DNA of 15,470 bases from JAFIHK01 sp041441455 (GTDB taxonomy: Bacteria; Bacteroidota; Bacteroidia; Bacteroidales; UBA932): positions 1 to 15,470 of the forward strand of contig JASDTB010000065.1 in NCBI GenBank assembly GCA_041441455.1, given 5' to 3'. This document shows positions 1 to 6,844 of the stretch, piece after piece (position 1 is the stretch's first letter; each line of letters starts with the position of its first letter). Position numbers and translations under genes: made by a program. The notes under the pieces are model-generated. The model was given only the letters and a program-made list of their open reading frames with translations, was not told the DNA's origin and ran no database searches.

Positions 1-82
1 CAACATGAACTGCAATAGTCAATCCAATGCCAACTTGTTTAGCATTTTTTTCATATTTTGTATTGTTCTCTCTTTTACTCAT
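1..82 (-). CDS. TonB-like energy transducer, N-terminal fragment
   Basis: Partial gene cut by the left edge; only the first 27 codons are present. The ATG (82-80) lies 8 bases past the exbD stop. The visible protein starts MSKRENNTKYEKNAKQ and then turns hydrophobic (VGIGLTIAVHV). That is a short basic cytoplasmic tail followed by a membrane segment containing a His, as in the N-terminal anchor of TonB proteins, where a His in the membrane helix is functionally important. Position immediately after exbB and exbD supports a TonB that couples the inner-membrane proton-motive force to outer-membrane receptors. The periplasmic Pro-rich and C-terminal domains lie outside the window, so the call rests on context plus 27 residues. 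A second ExbD or a small hypothetical membrane protein is possible. Confidence 0.6.
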   Translation of the reverse strand, partial: MSKRENNTKYEKNAKQVGIGLTIAVHV

Positions 83-90
83 AAAGTTTT

Positions 91-504
91 CTATTCGGCA
101 GCTGTTGCTAAAATGATTTTATATTGATTCCTTTTTGCAATATTCATTACCTCTACAACTTGCTCCATTGGGACCGATTTGTCTACATGTAATGATATTG
201 TTGGGTCTTCGGTCTCTTTAAGTTCATTCTGTATTAATGGCTCGATGTCGGAAAATGCGACTGGAGCTGGATTTCCATTAATATGATAGGAAAATGTATT
301 TTGTGGCAATAGATGTTTAATCGACACACTTACTTCGGGCTTTGCAGAGACTTGATTGGTGCTTTTAGGTAAAAGCAGTTTCAGTGCATTTGGATTTACA
401 AGCGTAGAAGTAACCAGGAAAAATATTAGTAGCAAAAATACAATGTCGGTCATAGACGACATGCTGAAACTAGGTTCAACTTTTGATCTTCTTTTAATAG
501 CCAT
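91..504 (-). CDS. exbD: ExbD/TolR-family biopolymer transport protein
   Basis: A 137-residue inner-membrane protein of normal ExbD length. A short basic N-terminus (KRRSKVEP) precedes one membrane helix at about residues 19-36. It carries the family's key acidic residue, Asp20 (MTDIVFLLLIFFL), which takes part in proton translocation. The rest (about 40-137) would be the periplasmic domain; its end (VDKSVPMEQVVEVMNIAKR) is typical of Bacteroidota ExbD proteins. It works with ExbB as the proton-driven motor for TonB. The start lies 9 bases after the exbB stop, and the stop is 8 bases before the TonB-like start, so the three are very probably co-transcribed. TolR is the main alternative; no Tol-Pal genes are visible, so ExbD fits better. 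Confidence 0.9.
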   Translation of the reverse strand: MAIKRRSKVEPSFSMSSMTDIVFLLLIFFLVTSTLVNPNALKLLLPKSTNQVSAKPEVSVSIKHLLPQNTFSYHINGNPAPVAFSDIEPLIQNELKETEDPTISLHVDKSVPMEQVVEVMNIAKRNQYKIILATAAE

Positions 505-513
505 CTTTGAAAA

Positions 514-1221
514 TTATTTTTTCCCCGCTGGTTCGTGGAGAAGGTCCATAAATTCGATAGTATTGCTCTCCATCTTATATACGATGTTGTCGATTCTTGC
601 GACAAGGTAGTTGTAGCCAAAATAGGCAAGGATACCAACTATCAGACCTGCCACTGTTGTAACCATTGCAGTGTAGATACCACCAGAAAGTAGAGTAATA
701 TCAACGTTGTTTCCAGCTGTAGACATATTATAAAATGCTTGGATCATACCGATTACAGTACCAAGGAAACCTAACATTGGAGCACCTCCTGCAATAGTTG
801 CGAGCATAGGAAGTCCCTTTTCTAATCTTGCAACCTCTACATTGCCAATATTTTCAACTGCTGTTTGAATATCATTCAAAGGTCTGCCAATTCTTTCAAT
901 CCCTTTTTCAATCAATCTAGCAATTGGGGTCTCTTGTGACTGACACAAAGTAATTGCAGCTTTAATTTTCCCATCATGAATGTAGTCATGAATGTTCCTC
1001 ATAAAGTTTTCATCAATTTGCGAAGCTTTTCTGATTGCCCACCATCTTTCGCCAAAAATATAGAGAGTAATTACAGATAAAATAGCTAGGGGAATCATAA
1101 TCCAACCTCCTTTGAAGGCCATATCAATCAACGAAAATGAAATCTCTTCCTTTACTGGAACTGCCTGAACTGCAGCCTCTGCTGCGTCTTGTGCTACTGC
1201 TGCTAAAAAGTGAATCAACAT
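514..1221 (-). CDS. exbB: ExbB/TolQ/MotA-family proton channel protein
   Basis: A 235-residue inner-membrane protein with the ExbB layout. There is an N-terminal Ala/Glu-rich stretch, a first helix at about 38-57, a long cytoplasmic region at about 60-137, and two helices at about 138-162 and 178-206. The conserved MotA/TolQ/ExbB motifs are present: GFLGTVIGMI (151-160), and TTVAGLIVGI (188-197) with the pore-lining Thr pair. ExbB forms the pentameric channel around ExbD that powers TonB. The start codon lies one base beyond the truA stop (1223-1225), so translation is probably coupled. The leader before the ATG is an A/T-only stretch with AAATAAT repeated twice and no Shine-Dalgarno, as is usual in Bacteroidota. 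The N-terminus resembles a short signal-like segment (MLIHFLAAVAQDA), as in some Bacteroidota ExbB proteins. Confidence 0.9.
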   Translation of the reverse strand: MLIHFLAAVAQDAAEAAVQAVPVKEEISFSLIDMAFKGGWIMIPLAILSVITLYIFGERWWAIRKASQIDENFMRNIHDYIHDGKIKAAITLCQSQETPIARLIEKGIERIGRPLNDIQTAVENIGNVEVARLEKGLPMLATIAGGAPMLGFLGTVIGMIQAFYNMSTAGNNVDITLLSGGIYTAMVTTVAGLIVGILAYFGYNYLVARIDNIVYKMESNTIEFMDLLHEPAGKK

Positions 1222-1222
1222 A

Positions 1223-2041
1223 TTATTTATTATTTATTTCTTTGTTATTCTTGAATAATTGATAGGGATATTCGATGCCGCACAAAAATAGTGCCTTTGC
1301 TTGTACAGAATTACCAGCTTCGCAACGATTTTTTTTCTCTAACATCTCTTTTATCCACTCTGCGCTCTTCTTTCCTCTCCCAACTTCTAGTAGAGAACCA
1401 ACCATCGATCTTACCATATTTCTCAGAAACCTATCTGCAGTGACTTCGAAACAGAGGTATTGCGCTTGACCCTCTTCTGCTGATGTTGGAAAAAGAGGAT
1501 GCTGTCGTTCAATAACCCATTCAGCTTTAGTTACCGTACAGATATTTGTCTTTGCCGAACCATGAAGTTTTGCAAGTGATGTAAAGTCCTGTTTTCCTAA
1601 AAATGATTTAGCTGCGAGATTCATTTTCTCGAGATCTGGGTTATAGGGGCAGTATAGAGAAAAGTCATCTACAAAAGGGTTCTTTCTGGTGTGAATATAG
1701 TATTTATATGTTCTTGACACTGCATCAAACCTGGAGTGGCTGTCATCCTCTACCTGACAAATGTCATTGAGAACTATGTCAGACGGTAGAATGGCATTTA
1801 TTTTGTAAATTATGTTACGATAATTTTCCTGCAGATTTAGTTCTTCGAAGTCAAAATGGGCAATGTAGTTTACTGCATGTACGCCTGTGTCGGTTCTTCC
1901 TGCTCCTGTGATTTCAACATCACCTCCAAGGTAGACCGAAAAGGCTTTAGATAAAGTCTCCTGAACGCTTGGTTGTGATGGCTGAATTTGCCATCCGAAA
2001 TACGATGAACCTTTGTAGGATATAGAAATAAAGTAGCGCAT
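1223..2041 (-). CDS. truA: tRNA pseudouridine(38-40) synthase TruA
   Basis: A 272-residue cytoplasmic enzyme that converts uridine to pseudouridine at positions 38-40 of the tRNA anticodon stem-loop. The N-terminal YKGSSYFGWQ (9-18) is the family hallmark. The catalytic Asp is Asp51 in GRTDTGVHA (48-56). Further family motifs are RFDAVSRTYKYY, with the conserved Tyr, and RFLRNMVRSMVG near the C-terminus. Length is normal. The C-terminus ends in an Asn/Lys-rich tail (KNNKEINNK) that runs up to the exbB start. It is the first gene of the minus-strand group truA-exbB-exbD-TonB-like, with a candidate promoter at 2082-2089. A tRNA-modification enzyme heading a TonB-motor operon has no obvious functional logic and may only reflect gene packing. 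Confidence 0.95.
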   Translation of the reverse strand: MRYFISISYKGSSYFGWQIQPSQPSVQETLSKAFSVYLGGDVEITGAGRTDTGVHAVNYIAHFDFEELNLQENYRNIIYKINAILPSDIVLNDICQVEDDSHSRFDAVSRTYKYYIHTRKNPFVDDFSLYCPYNPDLEKMNLAAKSFLGKQDFTSLAKLHGSAKTNICTVTKAEWVIERQHPLFPTSAEEGQAQYLCFEVTADRFLRNMVRSMVGSLLEVGRGKKSAEWIKEMLEKKNRCEAGNSVQAKALFLCGIEYPYQLFKNNKEINNK

Positions 2042-2053
2042 TTAGAAAAAAAT

Positions 2054-2065
2054 AAAGTTAACTTT
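2054..2065. repeat. 12-bp perfect palindrome in the truA-moxR intergenic region
   Basis: AAAGTTAACTTT is a perfect 12-base palindrome that overlaps the candidate moxR -7 box (2059-2066). It could be an operator for a dimeric regulator. In A/T-rich DNA it could also arise by chance. Confidence 0.4.
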
Positions 2066-2066
2066 G
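2059..2066 (+). promoter_or_regulatory. Candidate -7 box for the moxR-bat operon
   Basis: TAACTTTG matches the Bacteroidota primary-sigma -7 consensus TAnnTTTG exactly. Transcription would begin near 2073, leaving a leader of about 30 bases before the moxR ATG at 2104. I see no convincing -33 TTG/TTTG element about 20 bases upstream. The call rests on the -7 box and its position in a 62-base divergent intergenic region. Confidence 0.5.
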
Positions 2067-2081
2067 TAGGATTAACGACGA

Positions 2082-2089
2082 CAAAAATA
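2082..2089 (-). promoter_or_regulatory. Candidate -7 box for the truA-exbB-exbD operon
   Basis: CAAAAATA on the plus strand reads TATTTTTG on the minus strand, an exact TAnnTTTG match. Transcription would begin near 2075, about 35 bases before the truA ATG (2041). No clear -33 element is visible. It points towards the moxR box at 2059-2066, so the two predicted start sites almost coincide. Confidence 0.45.
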
Positions 2090-2103
2090 CAAAATCATTT
2101 AAT

Positions 2104-3096
2104 ATGGAAACCGTAAATATCAAAGAGCTAAACGAAAGAATTCAGAAAGAGAGTGCTTTTGTGGACATTATCACAATGGAGATGAACAAAGTGATAGTTG
2201 GTCAAAAGCAACTGGTAGAAAATTTATTGATAGGTCTTCTGGCCGACGGTCATATTCTGCTTGAAGGTGTGCCTGGATTGGCAAAGACATTGGCAATCAA
2301 TACACTTGCATCTATTATTGATGCTAAATTCAGTAGAATACAGTTTACCCCAGATCTTTTACCTGCCGATTTAATCGGTACTTTGATATACAGTCAAAAA
2401 TCGGAAACATTCCAAATTAAAAAGGGGCCAGTATTTGCAAACTTTGTTTTAGCAGATGAGATAAACAGATCTCCAGCCAAAGTGCAATCAGCTCTTCTTG
2501 AAGCTATGCAAGAGAGACAGGTGACAATTGGTGACCAAAGTTTTCTTCTTCCAAAGCCGTTTTTAGTAATGGCAACTCAAAACCCAATTGAGCAAGAGGG
2601 TACATATCCACTACCAGAGGCCCAGGTGGACCGTTTCATGTTGAAAGTAGTGGTGACCTATCCAAAGAAAGAGGAGGAGAAGTTGATCATCAGAATGAAC
2701 AATAGTGGCACTTTCCCAAAAGCAAATGCAGTTCTTAAACCTGAGGATATCGTAAGAGCGAGAGAGGTTGTCAGAGAGGTGTACATGGATGAGAAGATTG
2801 AGAGATACATTGTAGATATAGTATATGCAACAAGAACTCCAGAAGAGTATGGACTTGCAAAACTTAAAGACCTTATATCGTATGGTGCATCGCCAAGAGC
2901 GAGCATTAGTTTAGCAATGGCCTCTAAAGCCTATGCTTTCATTAAGAGAAGAGGTTATGTTATTCCAGAAGATGTTCGTGCCGTATGTTACGATGTGCTT
3001 AGACACAGAATTGGTCTTACATACGAAGCTGAGGCCGAAAACATCACAACCGAGAAGATTATCACTGATATAATGAACGCAATTGAAGTTCCATAG
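2104..3096 (+). CDS. moxR: MoxR-family AAA+ ATPase
   Basis: A 330-residue cytoplasmic ATPase and the first gene of the Bat operon. Visible AAA+ elements are Walker A GVPGLAKT (55-62), Walker B FVLADEIN (114-121), sensor-1 Asn160 in MATQNP, the arginine-bearing PEAQVDRF (171-178), and a late SYGASPRAS stretch typical of the sensor-2/lid region. Length and motif order are normal for MoxR (AAA_3 plus lid). MoxR ATPases act on VWA-domain partners as chaperone-like or insertase-like machines, and here the next genes encode a DUF58 and two VWA proteins. The ATG at 2104 fits the family N-terminus; no Shine-Dalgarno is seen. A single T separates its TAG (3094-3096) from the next ATG (TAGTATG). Confidence 0.93.
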   Translation: METVNIKELNERIQKESAFVDIITMEMNKVIVGQKQLVENLLIGLLADGHILLEGVPGLAKTLAINTLASIIDAKFSRIQFTPDLLPADLIGTLIYSQKSETFQIKKGPVFANFVLADEINRSPAKVQSALLEAMQERQVTIGDQSFLLPKPFLVMATQNPIEQEGTYPLPEAQVDRFMLKVVVTYPKKEEEKLIIRMNNSGTFPKANAVLKPEDIVRAREVVREVYMDEKIERYIVDIVYATRTPEEYGLAKLKDLISYGASPRASISLAMASKAYAFIKRRGYVIPEDVRAVCYDVLRHRIGLTYEAEAENITTEKIITDIMNAIEVP

Positions 3097-3097
3097 T

Positions 3098-3979
3098 ATG
3101 TCATCAACAGATCTACTTAAGAAAGTTCGGAAAATCGAGATAAAGACCAGAAAGCTCTCACGTCAAATATTTGCAGGAGAGTACCACTCTGCTTTTAAGG
3201 GGAGAGGTATGGCCTTTAGCGAAGTGCGTGAATACCAGTATGGAGACGATGTTCGTAACATGGACTGGAACGTCACTGCAAGGTTGAATGCACCCTATGT
3301 CAAAGTTTTTGAAGAGGAGAGAGAGATGACAGTTATGCTTTTAGTGGATGTCAGCGGCTCTGGACGTTTTGGCTCTGTAAGCAAAACAAAAAGAGACCTG
3401 ACTGCCGAAGTTGGAGCAGTGCTGTCGTTTTCTGCATCAGCAAACAATGATAAAGTAGGAGCTCTGTTTTTCAGCGATAAAGTCGAAAAGTTTATCCCTC
3501 CAAAAAAGGGGAGAAGTCATCTTCTTATGATCTTAAGAGAGTTGATTGATTTTGAACCACAAAGCAGAAAGACAGACATCTCCGAGGCGTTAAGGTTTCT
3601 TACAAACGCAATCAAAAAAAGATGCACTGCATTTTTGTTGTCGGACCTAATGGATTTTAACGAAGATCGAAAACCTAAATTCGAAGATGCTTTGAAAATA
3701 GCTGCGGGTAGACACGATTTGTCGGTTATCAATATTTACGACAAAAGAGAGAGGGAGCTTCCTGACATTGGAATGTTAAGGGTTAGCGATGCCGAAACAG
3801 GCGGCGAGATGTGGATAGATACTTCGAGCAGAAGAGTCAGAGAGGAGTACGCAAAGTGGTCGGAAGATGTAAATACTGCTGTAAGGCAGACGCTTAGAAA
3901 ATACAAAGTTGATTCTGCTGATATTAGTACAGACTCTGATTATGTTAAGGGGTTGATTACTCTTTTTAAATCAAGATGA
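3098..3979 (+). CDS. DUF58 (VWA-like) domain protein
   Basis: A 293-residue soluble protein with no signal peptide or membrane segment. The DUF58 signature YGDDVRNMDWNVTAR lies at 48-62, preceded by FKGRGMAFSEVREYQ. A VWA-like fold follows, with the MIDAS-type DVSGS (Asp84, Ser86, Ser88) and a later LLSDLMDF strand carrying the second Asp. DUF58 proteins are regular partners of MoxR ATPases, and this adjacency is standard in Bat operons. I place the start at ATG 3098 (MSSTDLLKK), one base after the moxR stop. A TTG five codons upstream, inside moxR, is possible but less likely. Its TGA overlaps the next gene's ATG as ATGA (3976-3979), so translation is probably coupled. Confidence 0.9.
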   Translation: MSSTDLLKKVRKIEIKTRKLSRQIFAGEYHSAFKGRGMAFSEVREYQYGDDVRNMDWNVTARLNAPYVKVFEEEREMTVMLLVDVSGSGRFGSVSKTKRDLTAEVGAVLSFSASANNDKVGALFFSDKVEKFIPPKKGRSHLLMILRELIDFEPQSRKTDISEALRFLTNAIKKRCTAFLLSDLMDFNEDRKPKFEDALKIAAGRHDLSVINIYDKRERELPDIGMLRVSDAETGGEMWIDTSSRRVREEYAKWSEDVNTAVRQTLRKYKVDSADISTDSDYVKGLITLFKSR

Positions 3980-4827
3980 TTATGCAGAAAGATACATTAT
4001 TAATTGGAGATCAGACACTATTGAAGTACCAAAAGAGTATTCCCAAGGGTGCAAATTTGATTTTTGGAGAGGTTCAGTCTGCAAATAACTCATTAGAAAT
4101 TATTGGAAAACCAAAGATTGATACTCTTTCGGAGAGTGGCGGAGTGATAAATCTATCGGCTGACTTTACTGTAACAGCTTTTGATAGTGGCTCATTTGTT
4201 ATGCCTCCGGTACCAGCATATTTGGAAAAGCCAGATGGTACAATTGATACACTTTGGTTTGGTGGTGATACTCTTGAATTCAAATCGATTCAAATAGACA
4301 CAACAACATTTAAACCTTTTGATGTTAAAGGTCAAATCAATTATCCATATACATTTAAAGAGTTTCTTCCTTGGGGAGGAGGCTTGTTGTTATTGGCAGC
4401 AATTGTCTATTTGATTATTCGTTTGATTCGAAGAAAGAGGGCTGGTAAGTCACTGTTGTCAAAAGACGAGACCCCTGATCCACCTCATGTTGCTGCTCTA
4501 AAGAAGATAGAGCAACTAAAGGGACAAAAATTGATAGAGTCTGACAGACAAAAGTTGTTCTACTCTTCCTTAACTGATATTTTGAGAGAGTACATGGAAT
4601 CTAGGTTCTCATTTGGTGCAATGGAGCTTACCTCTGCTCAGATATTGGACGTTTTGAAAACAAAAGAGATAGATAAAAAGGTCTACTCTTCGGTTCAAGA
4701 GTTGTTAAGTACTTCGGATTTGGTGAAATTTGCGAAATATAAGGCCGATATGATTGAAAATGAGAGATCGATACCGATTGCAATAGAGTTCATCAATGCT
4801 ACTAAGGTCGAAGAAATTGAAAAATAG
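3976..4827 (+). CDS. Single-pass membrane protein of the Bat operon, signal peptide apparently missing
   Basis: A 283-residue protein in the slot that normally holds a small hypothetical membrane protein between DUF58 and BatA. Residues 1-125 form a beta-rich region with Asp/Thr/Gly motifs (LLIGDQT, SADFTVTAFDSGSFVMPPVPAY) resembling BatD-type extracytoplasmic domains. One membrane helix follows at about 131-150, then a basic stop (RRKRAGK) and a cytoplasmic helical tail of about 125 residues. Known relatives, as I recall them, begin with a cleavable signal peptide placed before the LLIGEQT-like strand. Here the protein starts only six residues before it (MIMQKD), and the frame is closed upstream by TAA at 3967-3969. 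The start overlaps the DUF58 stop as ATGA. Either the signal was deleted or the N-terminal domain is exported another way. The function is unknown; a supporting subunit of the MoxR-VWA complex is inferred. Confidence 0.8.
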   Translation: MIMQKDTLLIGDQTLLKYQKSIPKGANLIFGEVQSANNSLEIIGKPKIDTLSESGGVINLSADFTVTAFDSGSFVMPPVPAYLEKPDGTIDTLWFGGDTLEFKSIQIDTTTFKPFDVKGQINYPYTFKEFLPWGGGLLLLAAIVYLIIRLIRRKRAGKSLLSKDETPDPPHVAALKKIEQLKGQKLIESDRQKLFYSSLTDILREYMESRFSFGAMELTSAQILDVLKTKEIDKKVYSSVQELLSTSDLVKFAKYKADMIENERSIPIAIEFINATKVEEIEK

Positions 4828-4833
4828 AGGAGG
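4828..4833 (+). promoter_or_regulatory. Perfect Shine-Dalgarno AGGAGG before batA
   Basis: AGGAGG directly follows the stop of the preceding gene (4825-4827) and lies 8 bases before the batA ATG at 4842, which is ideal spacing. The other starts in this window have no comparable site. This fixes the batA start and suggests independent, strong initiation. Confidence 0.75.
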
Positions 4834-4841
4834 AGCGAAAT

Positions 4842-5825
4842 ATGTTTTTTGAATATCCCGTTTTACTTTGGCTAGAATTAATCTTGATACCATTGGTTCT
4901 ATGGCACATTTGGAAGGAGAAAAAAGGTTCTGCTCCCGCACTTGTTTACTCTGGCATTAGTCAGTTTGCTGTTGCTGGCAAATTTAGACGCTATCTGATG
5001 CATCTCCCTTTTGTTTTTAGGATGCTTGCGATAGCCATGATCATTGTTGCTATAGCGCGACCTCGCTCTTCGGAGAGTTTTGAAAAGACAGACACCGAGG
5101 GTATAGATATCGTTCTAACATTAGACGTCTCCACAAGTATGCTTGCACGCGATTTTACTCCCGACAGGATAAATGCAGCAAAGGATATTGCAATTGAGTT
5201 TATTTCTCAAAGACCAAATGACAGGATGGGAATTGTTGTTTTTGCAGGCGAAAGTTTTACTCAATGTCCATTAACTACCGACAGAGCAACATTGATTAAT
5301 CTAATGAAGGATATAGAGACTGGTCTTATTGAGGATGGGACAGCAATTGGTAATGGTTTGGCAACAGCGGTAGCAAGATTGAAAGATTCAAAGGCAAAAA
5401 GTAGAGTAATCATTTTGCTGACCGATGGTGTGAACAATAGAGGGGAGATATCTCCGCTGACTGCTTCGGAGATTGCAAAAACTTTTGGAATTAGAGTCTA
5501 CACGATTGGTGTCGGTGCAATGGGGATGGCTCCATATCCAGTGATGACTCCATTTGGTGTTGATATTCAGCAAGTAGAGGTTCAAATTGATGAGCCGCTT
5601 TTGCAAAAAATTGCTGAGGATACTGGGGGTAAGTATTTCAGGGCTACTGATAATACAAAGCTGTTGGAGATCTATGGCGAAATCAATAAAATGGAGAAAA
5701 ACAGGGTAACTGTAGATTCGTTTCCTGTTTATAAAGAGTTGTTTATGCAATATGCTCTTATAGCTCTATGTGCATTACTGCTCGAAATAATATTCAGAAT
5801 GTTCGTAATTAGAAGATTACCATAA
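4842..5825 (+). CDS. batA: BatA, VWA-domain inner-membrane protein
   Basis: A 327-residue protein with the BatA/BatB layout: two N-terminal membrane helices (about 5-22 and 55-73), a VWA domain (about 88-280) and a C-terminal helix (about 302-321). The metal-ion-dependent adhesion site is intact: DVSTS (Asp95, Ser97, Ser99), Thr167 in DGTAIG, and Asp195 in LLTDG. The stretch GAMGMAPYPVMTPFG (225-239) after the VWA core is typical of BatA and separates it from BatB. BatA is thought to act with MoxR, BatB and the TPR proteins in the cell envelope, affecting aerotolerance in Bacteroides fragilis. The start is supported by AGGAGG at 4828-4833. The stop is 4 bases before batB. Confidence 0.92.
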   Translation: MFFEYPVLLWLELILIPLVLWHIWKEKKGSAPALVYSGISQFAVAGKFRRYLMHLPFVFRMLAIAMIIVAIARPRSSESFEKTDTEGIDIVLTLDVSTSMLARDFTPDRINAAKDIAIEFISQRPNDRMGIVVFAGESFTQCPLTTDRATLINLMKDIETGLIEDGTAIGNGLATAVARLKDSKAKSRVIILLTDGVNNRGEISPLTASEIAKTFGIRVYTIGVGAMGMAPYPVMTPFGVDIQQVEVQIDEPLLQKIAEDTGGKYFRATDNTKLLEIYGEINKMEKNRVTVDSFPVYKELFMQYALIALCALLLEIIFRMFVIRRLP

Positions 5826-5829
5826 GGAT

Positions 5830-6831
5830 ATGTTACAATTTGCACAAATAGAATATTTACTTCTTATACTCCTGATCCCTTTTCTCTTTCTGTTTCATGA
5901 ATTGGCAAGAAGAAAGAAACTAAAAAGGTTGTCGAGGTTTGGAGATCTTTTTGTTATAAGGAGACTGACTCCCTCTTATTCTGGAGTTAGAGGATGGGTT
6001 AAACTCGTTTTTCTCTCACTTGCTATCTTTTTCTTTGCAATAGGTTTGTCAAGACCTCAGATCGGTGCAAGAATCAAAGAGGTAGACACAAAAGGTGTTG
6101 AGATAATGATTGCTCTCGATGTTTCAAATTCGATGTTGGCTCAAGATTATACTCCTAATCGTTTAGAGAGGGCTAAACTGGCTATTTCCAGATTAGTAGA
6201 TAAATTGAATCAAGATAGAATCGGATTAATTGTCTTTGCAGGTCAATCATTTGTCCAGCTTCCAATTACAGCAGACTATGTCTCTGCAAAAATCTTCTTA
6301 AATTCAATAACTAATGAGTCTGTTCCTGTTCAAGGAACATCGCTTGCTGAGGCTATAAATACTGGTGTAAAAAGTTTTAGTCTTGAGAGTAAGGGGAGCA
6401 GAGCCATCATTTTAATAACTGATGGTGAAAATCACGAGGATGATCCAGTTGCTGCAGCAAAGACCGCTTTTGATCTTGGAGTCACTGTTAGTTGTATTGG
6501 TATTGGCACAGAGGGTGGAAAGCCTATACAGATGGCGGATGGACAATTGCTGAAGGATAAGGATGGTAATATTGTTGTAACAAAATTAGATGAGACAACA
6601 TTATCAGATGTTGCGAAAGCTGGTGGTGGAGTCTACTTAAGAGCTGGTAACAATGAATTCGGATTGGATGCTCTGGTAGACAAGATAAGAGATATGGATA
6701 AGCAAAATTTTAAATCTGTTGTTTTCGAAGACTTTAATGAACAATATATGTATTTCTTTGCGATTGCTCTATTCTTTTTTGTGATTGAGCTTTTGATTGG
6801 AGAGAAGAGAACTGGTAAAAAATTGTTTTAA
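5830..6831 (+). CDS. batB: BatB, VWA-domain inner-membrane protein
   Basis: A 333-residue paralogue of BatA with the same topology: N-terminal helices at about 8-24 and 56-73, a VWA domain, and a C-terminal helix at about 308-326. MIDAS residues are Asp97, Ser99 and Ser101 (DVSNS), Thr170 (QGTSLAEA) and Asp198 (LITDGENHEDD). The phrase LITDGENHEDDP and the insert KPIQMADGQLLKDKDGN are BatB-like. With both MIDAS sites intact, BatA and BatB should each bind a divalent metal. The start lies 4 bases after the batA stop, with a weak AAGGA upstream. The batB stop (6829-6831) is 13 bases before batC. Confidence 0.92.
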   Translation: MLQFAQIEYLLLILLIPFLFLFHELARRKKLKRLSRFGDLFVIRRLTPSYSGVRGWVKLVFLSLAIFFFAIGLSRPQIGARIKEVDTKGVEIMIALDVSNSMLAQDYTPNRLERAKLAISRLVDKLNQDRIGLIVFAGQSFVQLPITADYVSAKIFLNSITNESVPVQGTSLAEAINTGVKSFSLESKGSRAIILITDGENHEDDPVAAAKTAFDLGVTVSCIGIGTEGGKPIQMADGQLLKDKDGNIVVTKLDETTLSDVAKAGGGVYLRAGNNEFGLDALVDKIRDMDKQNFKSVVFEDFNEQYMYFFAIALFFFVIELLIGEKRTGKKLF

Positions 6832-6844
6832 CCTTGCTAATGAG

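Noticed and set aside
1221..1240. A/T-only heptamer repeats (AAATAAT) before the exbB start as a regulatory element
   Set aside because: Only two copies, in extremely A/T-rich sequence that also encodes the TruA tail; an ordinary Bacteroidota-type leader explains it.
3083..3097. TTG start for the DUF58 gene inside the end of moxR
   Set aside because: It adds only five residues. ATG 3098 immediately after the moxR stop is the more natural coupled start.
5388..5750. A 120-codon open frame antisense to batA
   Set aside because: It lies wholly inside the conserved BatA VWA region and its composition is not protein-like; it is a shadow frame.
4842..6831. batA and batB as a recent duplication or assembly artefact
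   Set aside because: The proteins share only fold-level similarity and have BatA- and BatB-specific motifs; this tandem pair is the normal family arrangement.
6797..6844. TTG start for batC inside batB
   Set aside because: It would put 16 charged residues ahead of an otherwise perfect signal peptide that starts at ATG 6845.
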